This document shows, in pieces, positions 38,695-47,908 of a stretch of 64,000 bases of DNA (within the stretch, counting starts at the first letter, position 1; the number at the start of each line of letters is the position of its first letter). The stretch covers positions 62,001-126,000 of the forward strand of contig NZ_BMVW01000001.1 of NCBI RefSeq assembly GCF_014650915.1. The letters run 5' to 3'. Below the pieces are notes generated by a model that was given only the letters and a program-made list of their open reading frames with translations, did no database searches and was not told the origin of the DNA. Position numbers and translations under genes: made by a program. This DNA comes from Streptomyces poonensis (GTDB lineage: Bacteria; Actinomycetota; Actinomycetes; Streptomycetales; Streptomycetaceae).

Positions 38695-39687
38695 ATGGGA
38701 CGCCACCGACGCTCCGCCGCCGGCCGCGCCGCCACGGGCCGCGCCACCGGGACCGTGCACACCGGCGACGCCCCCGCCCAGGAGTACGGCCCGGAGAACC
38801 TGTACGGCTTCGCCCCCGTCCTGGAGGCCGAGCCCGAGCCGCGCGGACGGCGCTCGCACCGTAAGCAGAAGAAGGCCGTCACGCCCGTGCGCACCGGCCT
38901 GCTGGGAGTCTCCGCGGCCGTCGCCCTGGGCACTGTCGCGGTGACCACCGGCGTACTGCCCGGCGGCGACACGTACACGGTCAGCGGTGGCGGCACCGCC
39001 GACGACACGGTCCAGCCGGCCACCTCGCCGTCGGGTCTGGAGACCCCGCAGGGCGGCTCCCGGGGCTCCGCCGACGACCGTGAGGACGAGTCCGCGAGCA
39101 GCCGCGACGGCGAGCGCGAGGCGTCGCCGTCCGCTTCCCCTTCCTCCCCCTCGCAGACCACTCCCTCCTCGGAGCCGTCCGACGAGCCGTCGTCCGAGGC
39201 CCCGGAGACCGAGGAGAAGGAGAAGACCGAGAAGCCCTCCGAGAAGGCGACGGGCAAGCCGGAGAAGTCCAAGAAGCCGGAGAAGACCGTCCCGGTCGAC
39301 ACGTCCGCGGAACAGCAGGCCGCGGCCGAGGTGCTCAAGCTGGTCAACGAGGAGCGGGCCACGGCGGGCTGCAGCCCGGTGGCGGCGAACAGCGCGCTGT
39401 CGCAGCTCGCCTCCGCGTTCAGCGAGGACATGGCCGCGCGCGACTTCTTCGACCACACCGACCCCGACGGCGACAGCCCCTGGGACCGTGCGGCGGCACT
39501 CGGCATAACCGACCTGGGCGGCGAGAACATCGCCCGCGGCCAGGCCACGGCCGAGGCCGTGATGGAGGCCTGGATGAACAGCCCCGGCCACCGCGCGAAC
39601 ATACTGAACTGCGACTTCAAGACCCTCGGCGTCGGGGTGCACATGGGTGAGGGCGGGCCGTGGTGGACGCAGGACTTCGGGTACTAG
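38695..39687 (+). CDS. CAP/SCP-domain membrane-anchored protein
   Basis: 330 residues from the ATG at 38695 (aggaagg upstream). Basic cytosolic N-terminus, one membrane helix near 66-84 (TGLLGVSAAVALGTVAVTTG), a long Ser/Pro/Glu/Lys-rich linker (about 95-205) and a C-terminal SCP domain from about 208: EVLKLVNEERATAGCSPVAA, DFFDHTDPDG, GENIARGQ, WMNSPGHRANIL. The CAP tetrad histidines (FDHTD and GHRAN) are present. Exposed at the outer face of the membrane or wall. Substrate unknown. Confidence 0.88.
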   Translation: MGRHRRSAAGRAATGRATGTVHTGDAPAQEYGPENLYGFAPVLEAEPEPRGRRSHRKQKKAVTPVRTGLLGVSAAVALGTVAVTTGVLPGGDTYTVSGGGTADDTVQPATSPSGLETPQGGSRGSADDREDESASSRDGEREASPSASPSSPSQTTPSSEPSDEPSSEAPETEEKEKTEKPSEKATGKPEKSKKPEKTVPVDTSAEQQAAAEVLKLVNEERATAGCSPVAANSALSQLASAFSEDMAARDFFDHTDPDGDSPWDRAAALGITDLGGENIARGQATAEAVMEAWMNSPGHRANILNCDFKTLGVGVHMGEGGPWWTQDFGY

Positions 39688-39709
39688 GCGGACACCTCTG
39701 TATGGCATG

Positions 39710-39730
39710 GCGCTAACCGGCGGTTAGCGC
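39710..39730. promoter_or_regulatory. 21-base perfect palindrome before hxlR-type gene
   Basis: gcgctaaccg-g-cggttagcgc: 10-base arms around one central base, 40 bases before the ATG of the HxlR regulator and 23 bases after the CAP-domain stop. The one-base centre suits a dimeric protein better than an RNA hairpin, so an autoregulatory operator is the favoured reading; a terminator for the CAP gene is the alternative. Confidence 0.6.
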
Positions 39731-39769
39731 AAACTTCTGGCAAGCGCTGTGCCGCAGTACTCTCACCAT

Positions 39770-40207
39770 ATGGACAGCACAGCGCAGGCGGCCGCCCGCC
39801 CGGAGGGTGCCGGGAGTAACGACGGTCCACTCGGCGATCCGCTCCCGTTCGACGTGTTCGCCAGGCACTGCCCCTCCCGCGGCACCCTGGAGCACGTGAC
39901 CGGCCGCTGGGGCGCCCTGACGCTGGGCGCGCTGCACGAGGGCTCTTTCCGGTTCAACGCGCTGCGCCGCCGCGTCGACGGCGTGAGCGAGAAGATGCTC
40001 TCCCAGACTCTGCACGCCCTGGAGCGCGACGGCCTGGTGCACCGTGAGGCCCGGCCCACCAACCCGCCCCGCGTCGACTACACGCTCACCCCGCTGGGCC
40101 ACGAGGTCGCAGAGCGTCTGCTGTCCCTGATCCGCTGCGTGGAGGACCGCATGGACGACGTACTGCGGGCCAGGGAGCGTTACGACGAGACGCGCGGCGG
40201 CCGCTGA
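39770..40207 (+). CDS. HxlR-family winged-helix regulator
   Basis: 145 residues from the ATG at 39770. [20 protein letters not shown] has the HxlR-type Cys near the N-terminus (Cys41 numbering uncertain) followed by the winged helix [51 protein letters not shown]. The single conserved Cys in this family often senses thiol stress or aldehydes. No adjacent divergent target; the palindrome upstream suggests autoregulation. Its 3' end overlaps mutM by 28 bases tail to tail. Confidence 0.9.
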   Translation: MDSTAQAAARPEGAGSNDGPLGDPLPFDVFARHCPSRGTLEHVTGRWGALTLGALHEGSFRFNALRRRVDGVSEKMLSQTLHALERDGLVHREARPTNPPRVDYTLTPLGHEVAERLLSLIRCVEDRMDDVLRARERYDETRGGR

Positions 40208-41064
40208 CAGCGCGGGCAGTAGTAGCTTGACCGGTTCATCCACGCCCGCCGCCGCATCGGTGTGGCGCACCTGCGGCAGGGCAGCCCCTCGCGTCCGTAC
40301 GCGTCGAGCGAGCGGTCGAAGTAGCCCGACTCTCCGTTGACGTTCACATACAGGCTGTCGAAGCTGGTGCCGCCCACGGCCAGGGCCGCGTTCATCACGT
40401 CCCGCGCGTGGCCCAAGAGTTCCAGGGTGCGCGGCCGGGTGAAGTTCGCGGTCGGTCGCTCATAGTGGATACGGGCGCGCCACAGCGCCTCGTCCGCGTA
40501 GATGTTGCCGACACCGCTGATCAGGGACTGGTCCAGCAGGGCCCGCTTGATGGTCGTCCGCTTGCGGCGCAGCGCCCGGTGGAACGCCTCGTCGTCGAAG
40601 AGCGGGTCGAGGGGGTCGCGGGCGATGTGCGCGATGACGTCGGGCAGCCCGTCGGGGGTCGTGTCGTGCAGCGACAGGCCGCCGAAGGTGCGCTGGTCGA
40701 CGAAGCGAAGCTCGGTGTCGCCCGCGGCGGTAGCCGCTGATGTCAGCGTGTCGGTGAAGCGCACGCGGATGCGCAGGTGCTTCTCGTCGGGCGCGGTGTG
40801 CGGCTGCACCAGCAGCTGGCCGCTCATCCCGAGGTGGGCGAGCACGGCGGCACCCGAGTCCTCGACCGGCAGCCACAGGTACTTGCCGCGCCGGCTCGGC
40901 TCGCCGATGCGGCGGCCCTTGAGACGGTGCGCGAAGTCATCGGCGCCGGCCAGGTGGCGGCGGATCGCGCGCGGGTGCAGGACCTCGACGTCGGCGACGG
41001 TCCGATGGGCCACCCAGCGTTCCAGTCCGCGCCGTACGACCTCTACCTCGGGCAGTTCGGGCAC
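40180..41064 (-). CDS. mutM: Formamidopyrimidine-DNA glycosylase MutM/Fpg
   Basis: Removes 8-oxoguanine. 294 residues from GTG 41064 (gaggag upstream), which leaves the catalytic N-terminal PELPEVE (Pro2, Glu3) in place. H2TH region [20 protein letters not shown] and C-terminal zinc finger C-x2-C-x16-C-x2-C (CRRC...CPRC). Longer frames to 41556 are excluded because Pro2 must be the second residue. It follows rnc across a strong terminator. Confidence 0.96.
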   Translation of the reverse strand: MPELPEVEVVRRGLERWVAHRTVADVEVLHPRAIRRHLAGADDFAHRLKGRRIGEPSRRGKYLWLPVEDSGAAVLAHLGMSGQLLVQPHTAPDEKHLRIRVRFTDTLTSAATAAGDTELRFVDQRTFGGLSLHDTTPDGLPDVIAHIARDPLDPLFDDEAFHRALRRKRTTIKRALLDQSLISGVGNIYADEALWRARIHYERPTANFTRPRTLELLGHARDVMNAALAVGGTSFDSLYVNVNGESGYFDRSLDAYGREGLPCRRCATPMRRRAWMNRSSYYCPRCQRPPRVSS

Positions 41065-41198
41065 GGGGACTCCTCGGACAGGTGGGGGGTGAGTGGGGTG
41101 AGGGAACGACCGGGCGTGCGCGCGGGAGCGCCCTTCGGTGGCCCGCCCTTCGGTGACCGGCTGGAGCGGCACCGCCACGGCACTCACCGGGCGTACGC

Positions 41199-41237
41199 CG
41201 GAGCCCCCGCCGGACGACCGGTCCGGCGGGGGCTCCG
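41199..41237 (-). terminator. Terminator after rnc
   Basis: Perfect 15-bp stem cggagcccccgccgg / ccggcgggggctccg (41199-41213 with 41223-41237), loop of 9, starting 12 bases after the rnc stop. It separates rnc from mutM. Confidence 0.85.
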
Positions 41238-41248
41238 CGCAGTGCGGG

Positions 41249-42064
41249 TCAGGCCTTCGCGGCGCCCGAGGGGGCGTCCGCGGTGCCTTCGGCGCGTTCG
41301 GCGGCCTCCGCGGCCGCTTTCGCGCGCTCGTCCGCCGCGGAGCGGATCGCACGCCAGGCGGACTCGGCCGCCTGCTGCTCCGCTTCCTTCTTGCTGCGGC
41401 CGGTGCCGGTGCCGTACGAGACGCCTCCGACGCGGGCGGCAGCAGTAAAGGTCTTCTCGTGGTCGGGGCCGGTCTCCGTGACCAGGTACTCGGGCACGCC
41501 GAGCCCTTCGGTCGCGGTGAGCTCCTGGAGACTGGTCTTCCAGTCCAGGCCGGCACCGAGGTTCGACGACTTCTCGATCAGCGGGTCGAACAGGCGGTGC
41601 ACCAGTTCGGAGGCCGCGTCGAGCCCCTGGTCGAGATAGACCGCGCCGATCACCGCTTCGAGGGTGTCGGCGAGGATCGACGCCTTGTCCCGGCCGCCCG
41701 TGCCTTCCTCGCCCCGGCCGAGCCGGATGAAGGAGCCGAGTTCGAGCCCGCGGCCCACCTCCGCCAGCGCACGCGAGTTGACCACCGCGGCCCGCAGCTT
41801 GGCCAGCTGGCCCTCGGGCAGGTCGGGGTGGGTGCGGTACAGCGTGTCCGTGACCACCAGACCGAGCACGGAGTCCCCGAGGAACTCCAGGCGCTCGTTG
41901 GTGGGCAGACCGCCGTTCTCGTACGCGTAGGAACGGTGGGTCAGCGCACGCACCAGAAGGGCGGACTCGACCTGGTAGCCGAGCCGCCCTTCCAGAATCG
42001 TGTGGGACGAGGCTGTGTTGTCCGCCCTCTTCCTGGCGCTGGAGTCCGCCTTGGCGTCAGACAT
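41249..42064 (-). CDS. rnc: Ribonuclease III (AbsB)
   Basis: Double-strand RNase. In S. coelicolor absB mutants lose antibiotic production. 271 residues from the ATG at 42064 (gagaggt upstream). Catalytic motif [16 protein letters not shown] near residue 57, second acidic pair in [13 protein letters not shown], and a C-terminal dsRNA-binding domain ([38 protein letters not shown]). The Ala/Glu-rich tail is species-specific. It follows rpmF by 19 bases. Confidence 0.96.
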   Translation of the reverse strand: MSDAKADSSARKRADNTASSHTILEGRLGYQVESALLVRALTHRSYAYENGGLPTNERLEFLGDSVLGLVVTDTLYRTHPDLPEGQLAKLRAAVVNSRALAEVGRGLELGSFIRLGRGEEGTGGRDKASILADTLEAVIGAVYLDQGLDAASELVHRLFDPLIEKSSNLGAGLDWKTSLQELTATEGLGVPEYLVTETGPDHEKTFTAAARVGGVSYGTGTGRSKKEAEQQAAESAWRAIRSAADERAKAAAEAAERAEGTADAPSGAAKA

Positions 42065-42083
42065 CAGACCTCTCACCAGCCAC

Positions 42084-42257
42084 TCAGACTTCGAGGACCT
42101 GGCGCTTGTTGTAGGTGCCGCACGACGGGCACGCGATGTGCTGCTGCTTGGGCTCGTGGCAGCGCTCGCACGCAACCAGGGTGGGGACCGCAGCCTTCCA
42201 CTGCGACCGGCGGTGGCGCGTGTTGCTGCGCGACATCTTCCGCTTCGGAACAGCCAC
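42084..42257 (-). CDS. rpmF: 50S ribosomal protein L32
   Basis: 57 residues from GTG 42257 (aggagaag upstream), two bases after the DUF177 stop: [20 protein letters not shown] then a zinc ribbon C-x2-C...C-x2-C (CERC, CPSC). The zinc-type L32 is kept. The order DUF177-rpmF-rnc parallels the universal yceD-rpmF pair. Confidence 0.97.
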   Translation of the reverse strand: MAVPKRKMSRSNTRHRRSQWKAAVPTLVACERCHEPKQQHIACPSCGTYNKRQVLEV

Positions 42258-42259
42258 GG

Positions 42260-42913
42260 CTACTTCTCCTGCTTCTCGTCGACGCCCGCTTCGGCGCCGC
42301 TCATCTCGTCCTTCTCGCCGTCTTCGAGTGAACCGGCGAGTCCCTGCAAAGCCGCCCAACGGATGTCGACGGCGTCATGGTGGTGGTCCGGGTCGTCCGC
42401 GAGCCGGGCTCCGCACTCGGAGCACAGGCCGGGGCAGTCGTCCTGGCACACCGGCTGCATCGGCAGTGCGAGCACCACCGCATCGCGCAGCACGGTTTCG
42501 AGGTCGAACAGGCCGTCCTCGAGAAAGAGCCTGTCCTCGTCTTCTGCGGATCCCTCGGCGTCGTCGGCCGGTTCCGCCTTCACGCGGCCCCGGTCGTCGG
42601 CGTCAGGGTACGAGAACATCTCCTGGAAGTCCGCTTCGAGCTCCAGCCCGAGCGGCTCCAGACACCTTACGCACTCCCCCTCGGCCCGTGCACGGGCGGT
42701 GCCTGTGACAAGCACCCCTTCCATGACCGACTCAAGGCGGAGTTCGAGCTCCACCGGGGCGCCCTCAGGCACTCCGATGACGTCCTGGATACCGAGATCC
42801 TTGGGGGCGTCGACCGTGCGGGCCAGGCGCTGCAGCGCACCAGGACGCCGCCCCAGCTCGTGTGTGTCGAACACGAGGGGATTGCGGTGGTCAAGGCGGG
42901 CGTTCAGGGCCAT
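42260..42913 (-). CDS. DUF177/YceD family protein
   Basis: 217 residues. Actinobacterial form with CVRCLEPL near residue 80 and the Cys cluster C-x4-C-x3-C-x2-C ([12 protein letters not shown], about 155-166), an acidic inner stretch ([18 protein letters not shown]) and an acidic/Lys tail. YceD proteins are linked to 23S rRNA maturation or stability in bacteria and plants. Coupled tightly to rpmF (two-base gap). A TATCCT hexamer on the minus strand at 43027-43032 is a possible promoter -10. Confidence 0.92.
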   Translation of the reverse strand: MALNARLDHRNPLVFDTHELGRRPGALQRLARTVDAPKDLGIQDVIGVPEGAPVELELRLESVMEGVLVTGTARARAEGECVRCLEPLGLELEADFQEMFSYPDADDRGRVKAEPADDAEGSAEDEDRLFLEDGLFDLETVLRDAVVLALPMQPVCQDDCPGLCSECGARLADDPDHHHDAVDIRWAALQGLAGSLEDGEKDEMSGAEAGVDEKQEK

Positions 42914-43066
42914 TCCTGCTCTCGGTCTTCGCAGCTCGGTGAAGTACCGCTGCCCCGGTGTCCCGGGCAGCGCTCGATCGCGGGTGTCTTCGCAGGCAGC
43001 GTGAACGCACGCGCGACCGAAGAGACAGGATACTGGACCTTTCGCTCTCGGCCCAATCCGGTGCGG

Positions 43067-43092
43067 GCCGGCCGGTCAGGACAGCGGCCGGC
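43067..43092 (-). terminator. Terminator candidate after coiled-coil gene
   Basis: gccggccg (43067-43074) pairs with cggccggc (43085-43092) across a 10-base loop, 10 bases past the stop at 43102. Confidence 0.55.
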
Positions 43093-43101
43093 GGACCGTG
43101 G

Positions 43102-44238
43102 TCACTGGCCGCCGCGGCCCTGCTCGTACTGACGCAGCTGCTCGGCACTGATCATGCTGGTGTCGAAGAGGCTCGTCTCGTCGAGCGCGTAGCCCTGGTG
43201 CTCCTGTCCCTGGTGAGCCTGTCCCTGGTGGGCCTGTCCCTGGTGGGCCTGGTCCCCCTGCGGGGTCCGGCTCGGGTCGTACGCCGGCTGCTGCGGGTAC
43301 GCCGCGTACGGGTCGGCCTGCTGGTAGCCGTACGGGTCGGCCTGCCCCGTGTACTGCTGCTGGTAGCCGAACTGGTCCCCGTACTGCTCCTGCTGCTGGT
43401 ACGCGTAGGCGTCCTGCTGGTGCTGGGCGTACTGCTCCTGGGCGGGGAGCTCCGGGGTCCGGAGCGCGTCCGGGGCTCGGGGCGTGTCCGGGGTCCGGGC
43501 GGGCGCGGGGGCGGCGGCGAGCGCGGCGAGGTCGGCCAGGTAGTCGGCGTCGCTGGTGTGCTGCTTCGGGGTGCCGTCGTCGTTCAGGGCGAGGGCGCCG
43601 AGGTCGTCGGTGGCGATGCGGCCGTGCAGCTTCTCCCGGCCCCGGCCCACGGCCTCCAGCGTCTTGGCGAGGACCGCCTCGAAGGCGCCGAGCTTGGCGT
43701 CCACGTACGCGTCGGCGTCGCGGCGCAGGGTCTCGGGGTCGTGGCTGCGCTCGGGGGCGTCCTCGTCCTCGTACCCGTTCTCGTCTATGCCGGGGCCGGT
43801 GCCCAGGAGCTTCTCGCGGCCGCGGCCGACGGAGCCGAGGGTCTTGGTGAGGACGACCTCGAAGTTGGCGAGCTTGGAGTCGACGTAGTCGTCGGCCTCC
43901 GCGCGGACCTCCTCCGCCTCCCGGCGGGCCTCGTCGAGGATGCGGTCGGCCTCGGCCTGCGAGCGGCGGGCGACCTCGGTGTCGGAGATCAGGGAGCCGC
44001 GCTGGGCGTGCGCGCTCTCGATGATCCGCTCGGCCTCCTGGCGGGCCCGCTCGACCATGTGTTCGCGGTCGCCGATCAGTTCCTGCGCCTCGGCGAGGGA
44101 GCCGGGCAGGGCCGCGCGCACCTCTTCGAGCAACGAGAGCAGTTCGGCGCGGTTGACCACGCACGAGGCCGACATGGGCATGCCCCGGGCGCCGGAGACG
44201 ACCGTGACGATCTCGTCGAGCTTCTTCTGCACGTCCAC
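43102..44238 (-). CDS. DivIVA/coiled-coil protein with Gln/Tyr-rich tail
   Basis: 378 residues from GTG 44238 (VDVQKKLDEIVTVVSGARGM). Residues ~20-215 form long helices of DivIVA or ATP-synthase-b type (ERARQEAERIIESAHAQRGS, AEADRILDEARREAEEVRAE) with an internal duplication: YVDSKLANFEVVLTKTLGSV GRGREKL and YVDAKLGAFEAVLAKTLEAV GRGREKL. The tail from about 245 is Pro, Gln and Tyr rich and ends with HQGQA pentapeptide repeats. Often annotated as cellulose-binding protein without evidence. A cytoskeletal or septum role is possible. It lies downstream of coaD. Confidence 0.82.
   Translation of the reverse strand: MDVQKKLDEIVTVVSGARGMPMSASCVVNRAELLSLLEEVRAALPGSLAEAQELIGDREHMVERARQEAERIIESAHAQRGSLISDTEVARRSQAEADRILDEARREAEEVRAEADDYVDSKLANFEVVLTKTLGSVGRGREKLLGTGPGIDENGYEDEDAPERSHDPETLRRDADAYVDAKLGAFEAVLAKTLEAVGRGREKLHGRIATDDLGALALNDDGTPKQHTSDADYLADLAALAAAPAPARTPDTPRAPDALRTPELPAQEQYAQHQQDAYAYQQQEQYGDQFGYQQQYTGQADPYGYQQADPYAAYPQQPAYDPSRTPQGDQAHQGQAHQGQAHQGQEHQGYALDETSLFDTSMISAEQLRQYEQGRGGQ
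43193..43252. repeat. 15-base tandem repeat inside coiled-coil gene
   Basis: Four consecutive 15-base units (43193-43207, 43208-43222, 43223-43237, 43238-43252) of the form ccctggtgnncctgt. On the coding (minus) strand they encode HQGQ-x pentapeptides near the C-terminus. Copy number probably varies between strains. Confidence 0.9.
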
Positions 44239-44336
44239 CGTGTGCTCGCCACTCTCTGCAGATGTGTTGGAGACGGACGGGTCGACTGTACGGCCACTCG
44301 CGCCCCGCCCGGCACCGGATGGCCCCTTGCCGGGAC

Positions 44337-44846
44337 TCAGTCCCGGCCGAAGCGCTCGCCCAGGGCTTCCAGGACCACCGGGGGCACCAGGTGGGAGACA
44401 TCGCCGCCCCAGGCCGCGACCTCCTTGACCAGGGAGGACGACAGGAAGCTGTAGGTCGGGTTGGTGGGGACGAAGAGGGTCTCCACACCCGAGAGGCCGT
44501 TGTTCATCTGGGCCATCTGGAGCTCGTAGTCGAAGTCGCTGACCGCGCGCAGGCCCTTGACGATGGCCGGAATGTCGCGCTGCTTGCAGAAGTCGACGAG
44601 GAGGCCGTGGAAGGCCTCGACCTGTACGTTCCCGTACTCGGCGGTGACCTGGCGGATCAGCTCGATCCGCTGGTCGATCTCGAACAGGCCCTTCTTGGAC
44701 TTGTTGATCATCACCGCGACGTGGACGACGTCGTACAGCTTCGCGGCGCGGGCGATGATGTCGAGGTGTCCGTTGGTGATCGGGTCGAACGACCCGGGAC
44801 AGACGGCGCGGCGCAACTGAGGTCCCTCGCTCTCCGGTCCGGTCAT
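44337..44846 (-). CDS. coaD: Phosphopantetheine adenylyltransferase
   Basis: Fourth step of coenzyme A synthesis. 169 residues from the ATG at 44846, which overlaps the rsmD stop by four bases. [16 protein letters not shown] holds the (T/H)xGH nucleotide motif, and [16 protein letters not shown] is the ISSTxxR-type equivalent with Ser in place of the more usual Thr/Arg. It is classically paired with rsmD. Confidence 0.96.
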   Translation of the reverse strand: MTGPESEGPQLRRAVCPGSFDPITNGHLDIIARAAKLYDVVHVAVMINKSKKGLFEIDQRIELIRQVTAEYGNVQVEAFHGLLVDFCKQRDIPAIVKGLRAVSDFDYELQMAQMNNGLSGVETLFVPTNPTYSFLSSSLVKEVAAWGGDVSHLVPPVVLEALGERFGRD

Positions 44847-45430
44847 CGTGCGTCTTCGCACGTAGAGGCGGCGCGACCGTACCAAAGCGTTCCCTCGCCG
44901 TAGCGACGGGCCCGGAGTGCCTCGAACCCCTCCGGCCACCGGAATTCACCGCCCCTGGTGCTGCGCTCCACGGTGACCAGGGCGTCCGCCGCGAGCCAGC
45001 CCCCGGTGCGGAGTGTGAGCAGAATCTCCCGGAGATCGTCGTCCGGGACCGCGTACGGCGGGTCGAGGAAGACGATGTCGTACGGCGTCGCCGGCGCCGG
45101 GGTCTGGATGATCTGCTCCGCTTTGCCCGCTCTGACCTCGGCGCCGGGGAGGCCGATGGTGCGGACGTTCTCGCGGACCGTGCGGGCGGCGCGGGCGTCG
45201 GCCTCGACGAGCAGGGCGTGGCCGGCGCCCCGGCTGAGCGCCTCCAGGCCGACGGCGCCGGAGCCCGCGTAGAGGTCGAGGACGCGCTCGCCGTCGAGGG
45301 GGCCGCCGAGCAGGGACTCCCAGGTGGAGAAGAGGCCCTCGCGCGCCCGGTCGGAGGTGGGGCGGGTGCCGCTGCCTGGCGGGACGGCCAGACGGCGCCC
45401 GCCGGCCAGGCCGGCGATCACGCGGGTCAT
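44843..45430 (-). CDS. rsmD: 16S rRNA (guanine966-N2)-methyltransferase RsmD
   Basis: 195 residues from the ATG at 45430: [20 protein letters not shown], then [23 protein letters not shown] motif [16 protein letters not shown], and catalytic FLDPPY. Located between recG and coaD as in many bacteria. It starts 91 bases after recG. Confidence 0.96.
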   Translation of the reverse strand: MTRVIAGLAGGRRLAVPPGSGTRPTSDRAREGLFSTWESLLGGPLDGERVLDLYAGSGAVGLEALSRGAGHALLVEADARAARTVRENVRTIGLPGAEVRAGKAEQIIQTPAPATPYDIVFLDPPYAVPDDDLREILLTLRTGGWLAADALVTVERSTRGGEFRWPEGFEALRARRYGEGTLWYGRAASTCEDAR

Positions 45431-45520
45431 CTTCTCGGTCCTTGTCCGTGTGGTGTGGCGTGGGGCCCTGTCCGTCCCAGTCTGGCAGCCGGTGCCGTGG
45501 GAGGGCGCCGTCACCCCTTG

Positions 45521-47746
45521 TCATCCCTTGTCGAGGTACTGCTCGCGCTCCTCGTCCAGCAGGGCGTCCAGGGCCGTGCGCAGGCCGGGAAGGCGCGTCA
45601 GGTCCGGGTCGGCGGCGACCACGGCCGCGGCCTCCTCGCGGGCCTCGGCGATGACCTCCTCGTCCTCGATGACGGCGAGCATGCGCAGCGAGGTACGGGC
45701 GCCGGACTGGGCCTGGCCGAGGACGTCGCCCTCGCGGCGCTGCTCGAGGTCGATGCGGGAGAGCTCGAAGCCGTCGAGGGTGGACGCGACCGCGTTGAGG
45801 CGCTGACGGGCCGCACTCGCCTCGGGCATCTCGGTGACCAGCAGACAGAGACCGGCGGCGGAGCCGCGGCCGACCCGGCCGCGCAGCTGGTGCAGCTGCG
45901 AGACACCGAACCGGTCGGCGTCCATGATCACCATCGCGGTGGCGTTCGGGACGTTGACGCCGACCTCGATGACGGTGGTCGCCACCAGGACGTCCGTCTC
46001 GCCCGCGGCGAAGCGGCGCATCACGGCGTCCTTGTCGTCGGGCTGCATGCGTCCGTGCAGGACCTCGACCCTCAGGCCTTGGAGGGGGCCCTTGGAGAGC
46101 TGGTCGGCCACGTCGAGGACGGCGAGGGGCGGGCGCTTGTCCGCATCCCCTTCCGGTGGCGACTTCTTCTTTTTCGGGTCGTCCTCCTCGTCCCCGATAC
46201 GGGGACAGACCACATACGCCTGATGGCCGTTCCCCACTTCCTCCCGCACCCGCTCCCACGCGCGCGCGAGGAAGTGCGGTTTGTCGGCGGCCGGGACGAC
46301 ATGGCTGGCGATCGGCGAGCGGCCGGCGGGCAGCTGGTCGAGGACGGAGGTCTCCAGGTCGCCGAAGACGGTCATGGCGACCGTGCGCGGGATGGGCGTG
46401 GCGGTCATGACCAGCAGGTGCGGCGTCCGCCTTTCCCCCTGGGAGTGCCCCTTGCCGCGCAGGGCGTCGCGCTGCTCGACGCCGAAGCGGTGCTGTTCGT
46501 CCACCACGACCAGGCCGAGGTCGTGGAACTGCACCTTGTCCTCGATCAGCGCGTGCGTGCCGATGACGATGCCGGCCTCGCCGGTGACGAGATCCAGCAG
46601 CGCCTGGCGGCGGGCGGCGGCGCCCATGGAACCGGTGAGCAGCACGACCTTGGTGGCGTGTTCGCTCCCGCCGAGCATGCCTCCCTCGGCCAGCTCGCCC
46701 ATCATCTCGGTGACCGACCGGTGGTGCTGCTGGGCGAGCACCTCGGTGGGCGCGAGCATGGCCGCCTGGCCGCCCGCGTCGACGACGGCGAGCATGGCGC
46801 GGAGGGCGACCATGGTCTTCCCCGAACCGACCTCCCCCTGCAGCAGCCGGTGCATCGGGTGCTCGGTCGCCAGGTCGCCGAAGATCTCCGCCGAGACCTT
46901 CCGCTGGCCCTCCGTGAGCGTGAAGGGCAGCTTGGCGTCGAAGGCCGTGAGGAGGCCGTCGGGGGCGGGCCTGCGGGCGACGGCCGGGAGCTGGGCGTCG
47001 GCGTGGCGGCGGCGGGCCAGGGCTACCTGGAGGACGAAGGCCTCATCCCACTTCAGGCGGGTGCGGGCGTCCTCGACGTCCGCCTTGGTGTGCGGGCGGT
47101 GGATCTTCAGCAGGGCCTCGGGCAGCGAGACCATGCCCCGGCCCTCGCGGAGGGAGTCCGGCAGCGGGTCGATCGCCTCCTGGGCGCTCGGCAGGACCGT
47201 CTGGACGGCCTTGGCGAGCTTCCAGGACTCCAGCTTGGCGGTGGCCGGGTAGATCGGGATCAGGGCGCCCGCCCAGCTGTCGACCGTCTCGGCGGCGTCC
47301 TCCGTGCCGCCGCGCAGCAGCTCGTACGCCGGGTGGGCGAGCTGGAGGCGGCGGTTGAAGACGGAGACCTTGCCGGCGAAGAGGGCGCGGGTGCCGGGGA
47401 GGAGCTCCTTGTGGGGTTTGTGCACGCCGTTGCCGAAGAAGACGAGCTGGAGGCGGCCGCTGCCGTCCGTGATGGTGACTTCGAGGCGCTGGCCCTTGCC
47501 CCGTGGGGCCTTGGCCGAGGCGAACGTGTGCAGGCGGGCGTCGGCGACCTGGGCGACCACCGTGACGTGCTCGTCCATGGGCAGGTCGGCGAGGTGGGTG
47601 AGCCGGCCGCGCTCCTCGTACCTGCGGGGATAGTGGTGGAGTAGGTCGCCGACGGTGTGCAGGCCGAGGTGCTCGGCCATCACCTTCGCGGTGGCGGGGC
47701 CGAGCACCTTCTTCAGTGGTTCTTCCAGTGCGGGCACGAGATCCAT
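45521..47746 (-). CDS. recG: ATP-dependent DNA helicase RecG
   Basis: Branch-migration helicase for stalled forks. 741 residues from the ATG at 47746; an upstream GTG at 47767 is also in frame. N-terminal wedge/OB domain, then helicase motif I LLQGEVGSGKTMVALRAMLA, motif Ia MLAPTEVLAQQHH, motif II VVDEQHRFGVEQR (DEQH), motif III MTATPIPRT, motif VI QLHQLRGRVGRGS. A Lys-rich insert (EEDDPKKKKSPPEGDADKRP) lies in the second RecA domain. Divergent from the Hsp90-like gene. Confidence 0.96.
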   Translation of the reverse strand: MDLVPALEEPLKKVLGPATAKVMAEHLGLHTVGDLLHHYPRRYEERGRLTHLADLPMDEHVTVVAQVADARLHTFASAKAPRGKGQRLEVTITDGSGRLQLVFFGNGVHKPHKELLPGTRALFAGKVSVFNRRLQLAHPAYELLRGGTEDAAETVDSWAGALIPIYPATAKLESWKLAKAVQTVLPSAQEAIDPLPDSLREGRGMVSLPEALLKIHRPHTKADVEDARTRLKWDEAFVLQVALARRRHADAQLPAVARRPAPDGLLTAFDAKLPFTLTEGQRKVSAEIFGDLATEHPMHRLLQGEVGSGKTMVALRAMLAVVDAGGQAAMLAPTEVLAQQHHRSVTEMMGELAEGGMLGGSEHATKVVLLTGSMGAAARRQALLDLVTGEAGIVIGTHALIEDKVQFHDLGLVVVDEQHRFGVEQRDALRGKGHSQGERRTPHLLVMTATPIPRTVAMTVFGDLETSVLDQLPAGRSPIASHVVPAADKPHFLARAWERVREEVGNGHQAYVVCPRIGDEEDDPKKKKSPPEGDADKRPPLAVLDVADQLSKGPLQGLRVEVLHGRMQPDDKDAVMRRFAAGETDVLVATTVIEVGVNVPNATAMVIMDADRFGVSQLHQLRGRVGRGSAAGLCLLVTEMPEASAARQRLNAVASTLDGFELSRIDLEQRREGDVLGQAQSGARTSLRMLAVIEDEEVIAEAREEAAAVVAADPDLTRLPGLRTALDALLDEEREQYLDKG

Positions 47747-47792
47747 TGCACACCACGGCACTGACAATGCCGTATACGTCCGGGGAATCCGC

Positions 47793-47822
47793 TGGTCAGG
47801 CGGGTAGTTCGCGGCCTAGGAT
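47793..47822 (+). promoter_or_regulatory. Predicted promoter of the Hsp90-like/TPR operon
   Basis: tggtca (47793-47798), 18-base spacer, taggat (47817-47822). The -10 matches the Streptomyces vegetative consensus well; the -35 matches four of six. I see neither a CIRCE nor a HAIR (HspR) repeat between recG and the Hsp90-like gene, so classical heat-shock control is not apparent. Confidence 0.45.
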
Positions 47823-47908
47823 GACGCCCTTACGGCCATCCCCCGCGGTCACCGCCCCACCGGCCCGCCCGACCCCGCGCCGTCGACCGTCCCCCAGCCC
47901 ACGGCGCC

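Noticed and set aside
43193..43252. Short regularly spaced repeats resembling a CRISPR array
   Set aside because: Units are contiguous with no spacers and lie in frame in a protein (HQGQ-x pentapeptides).
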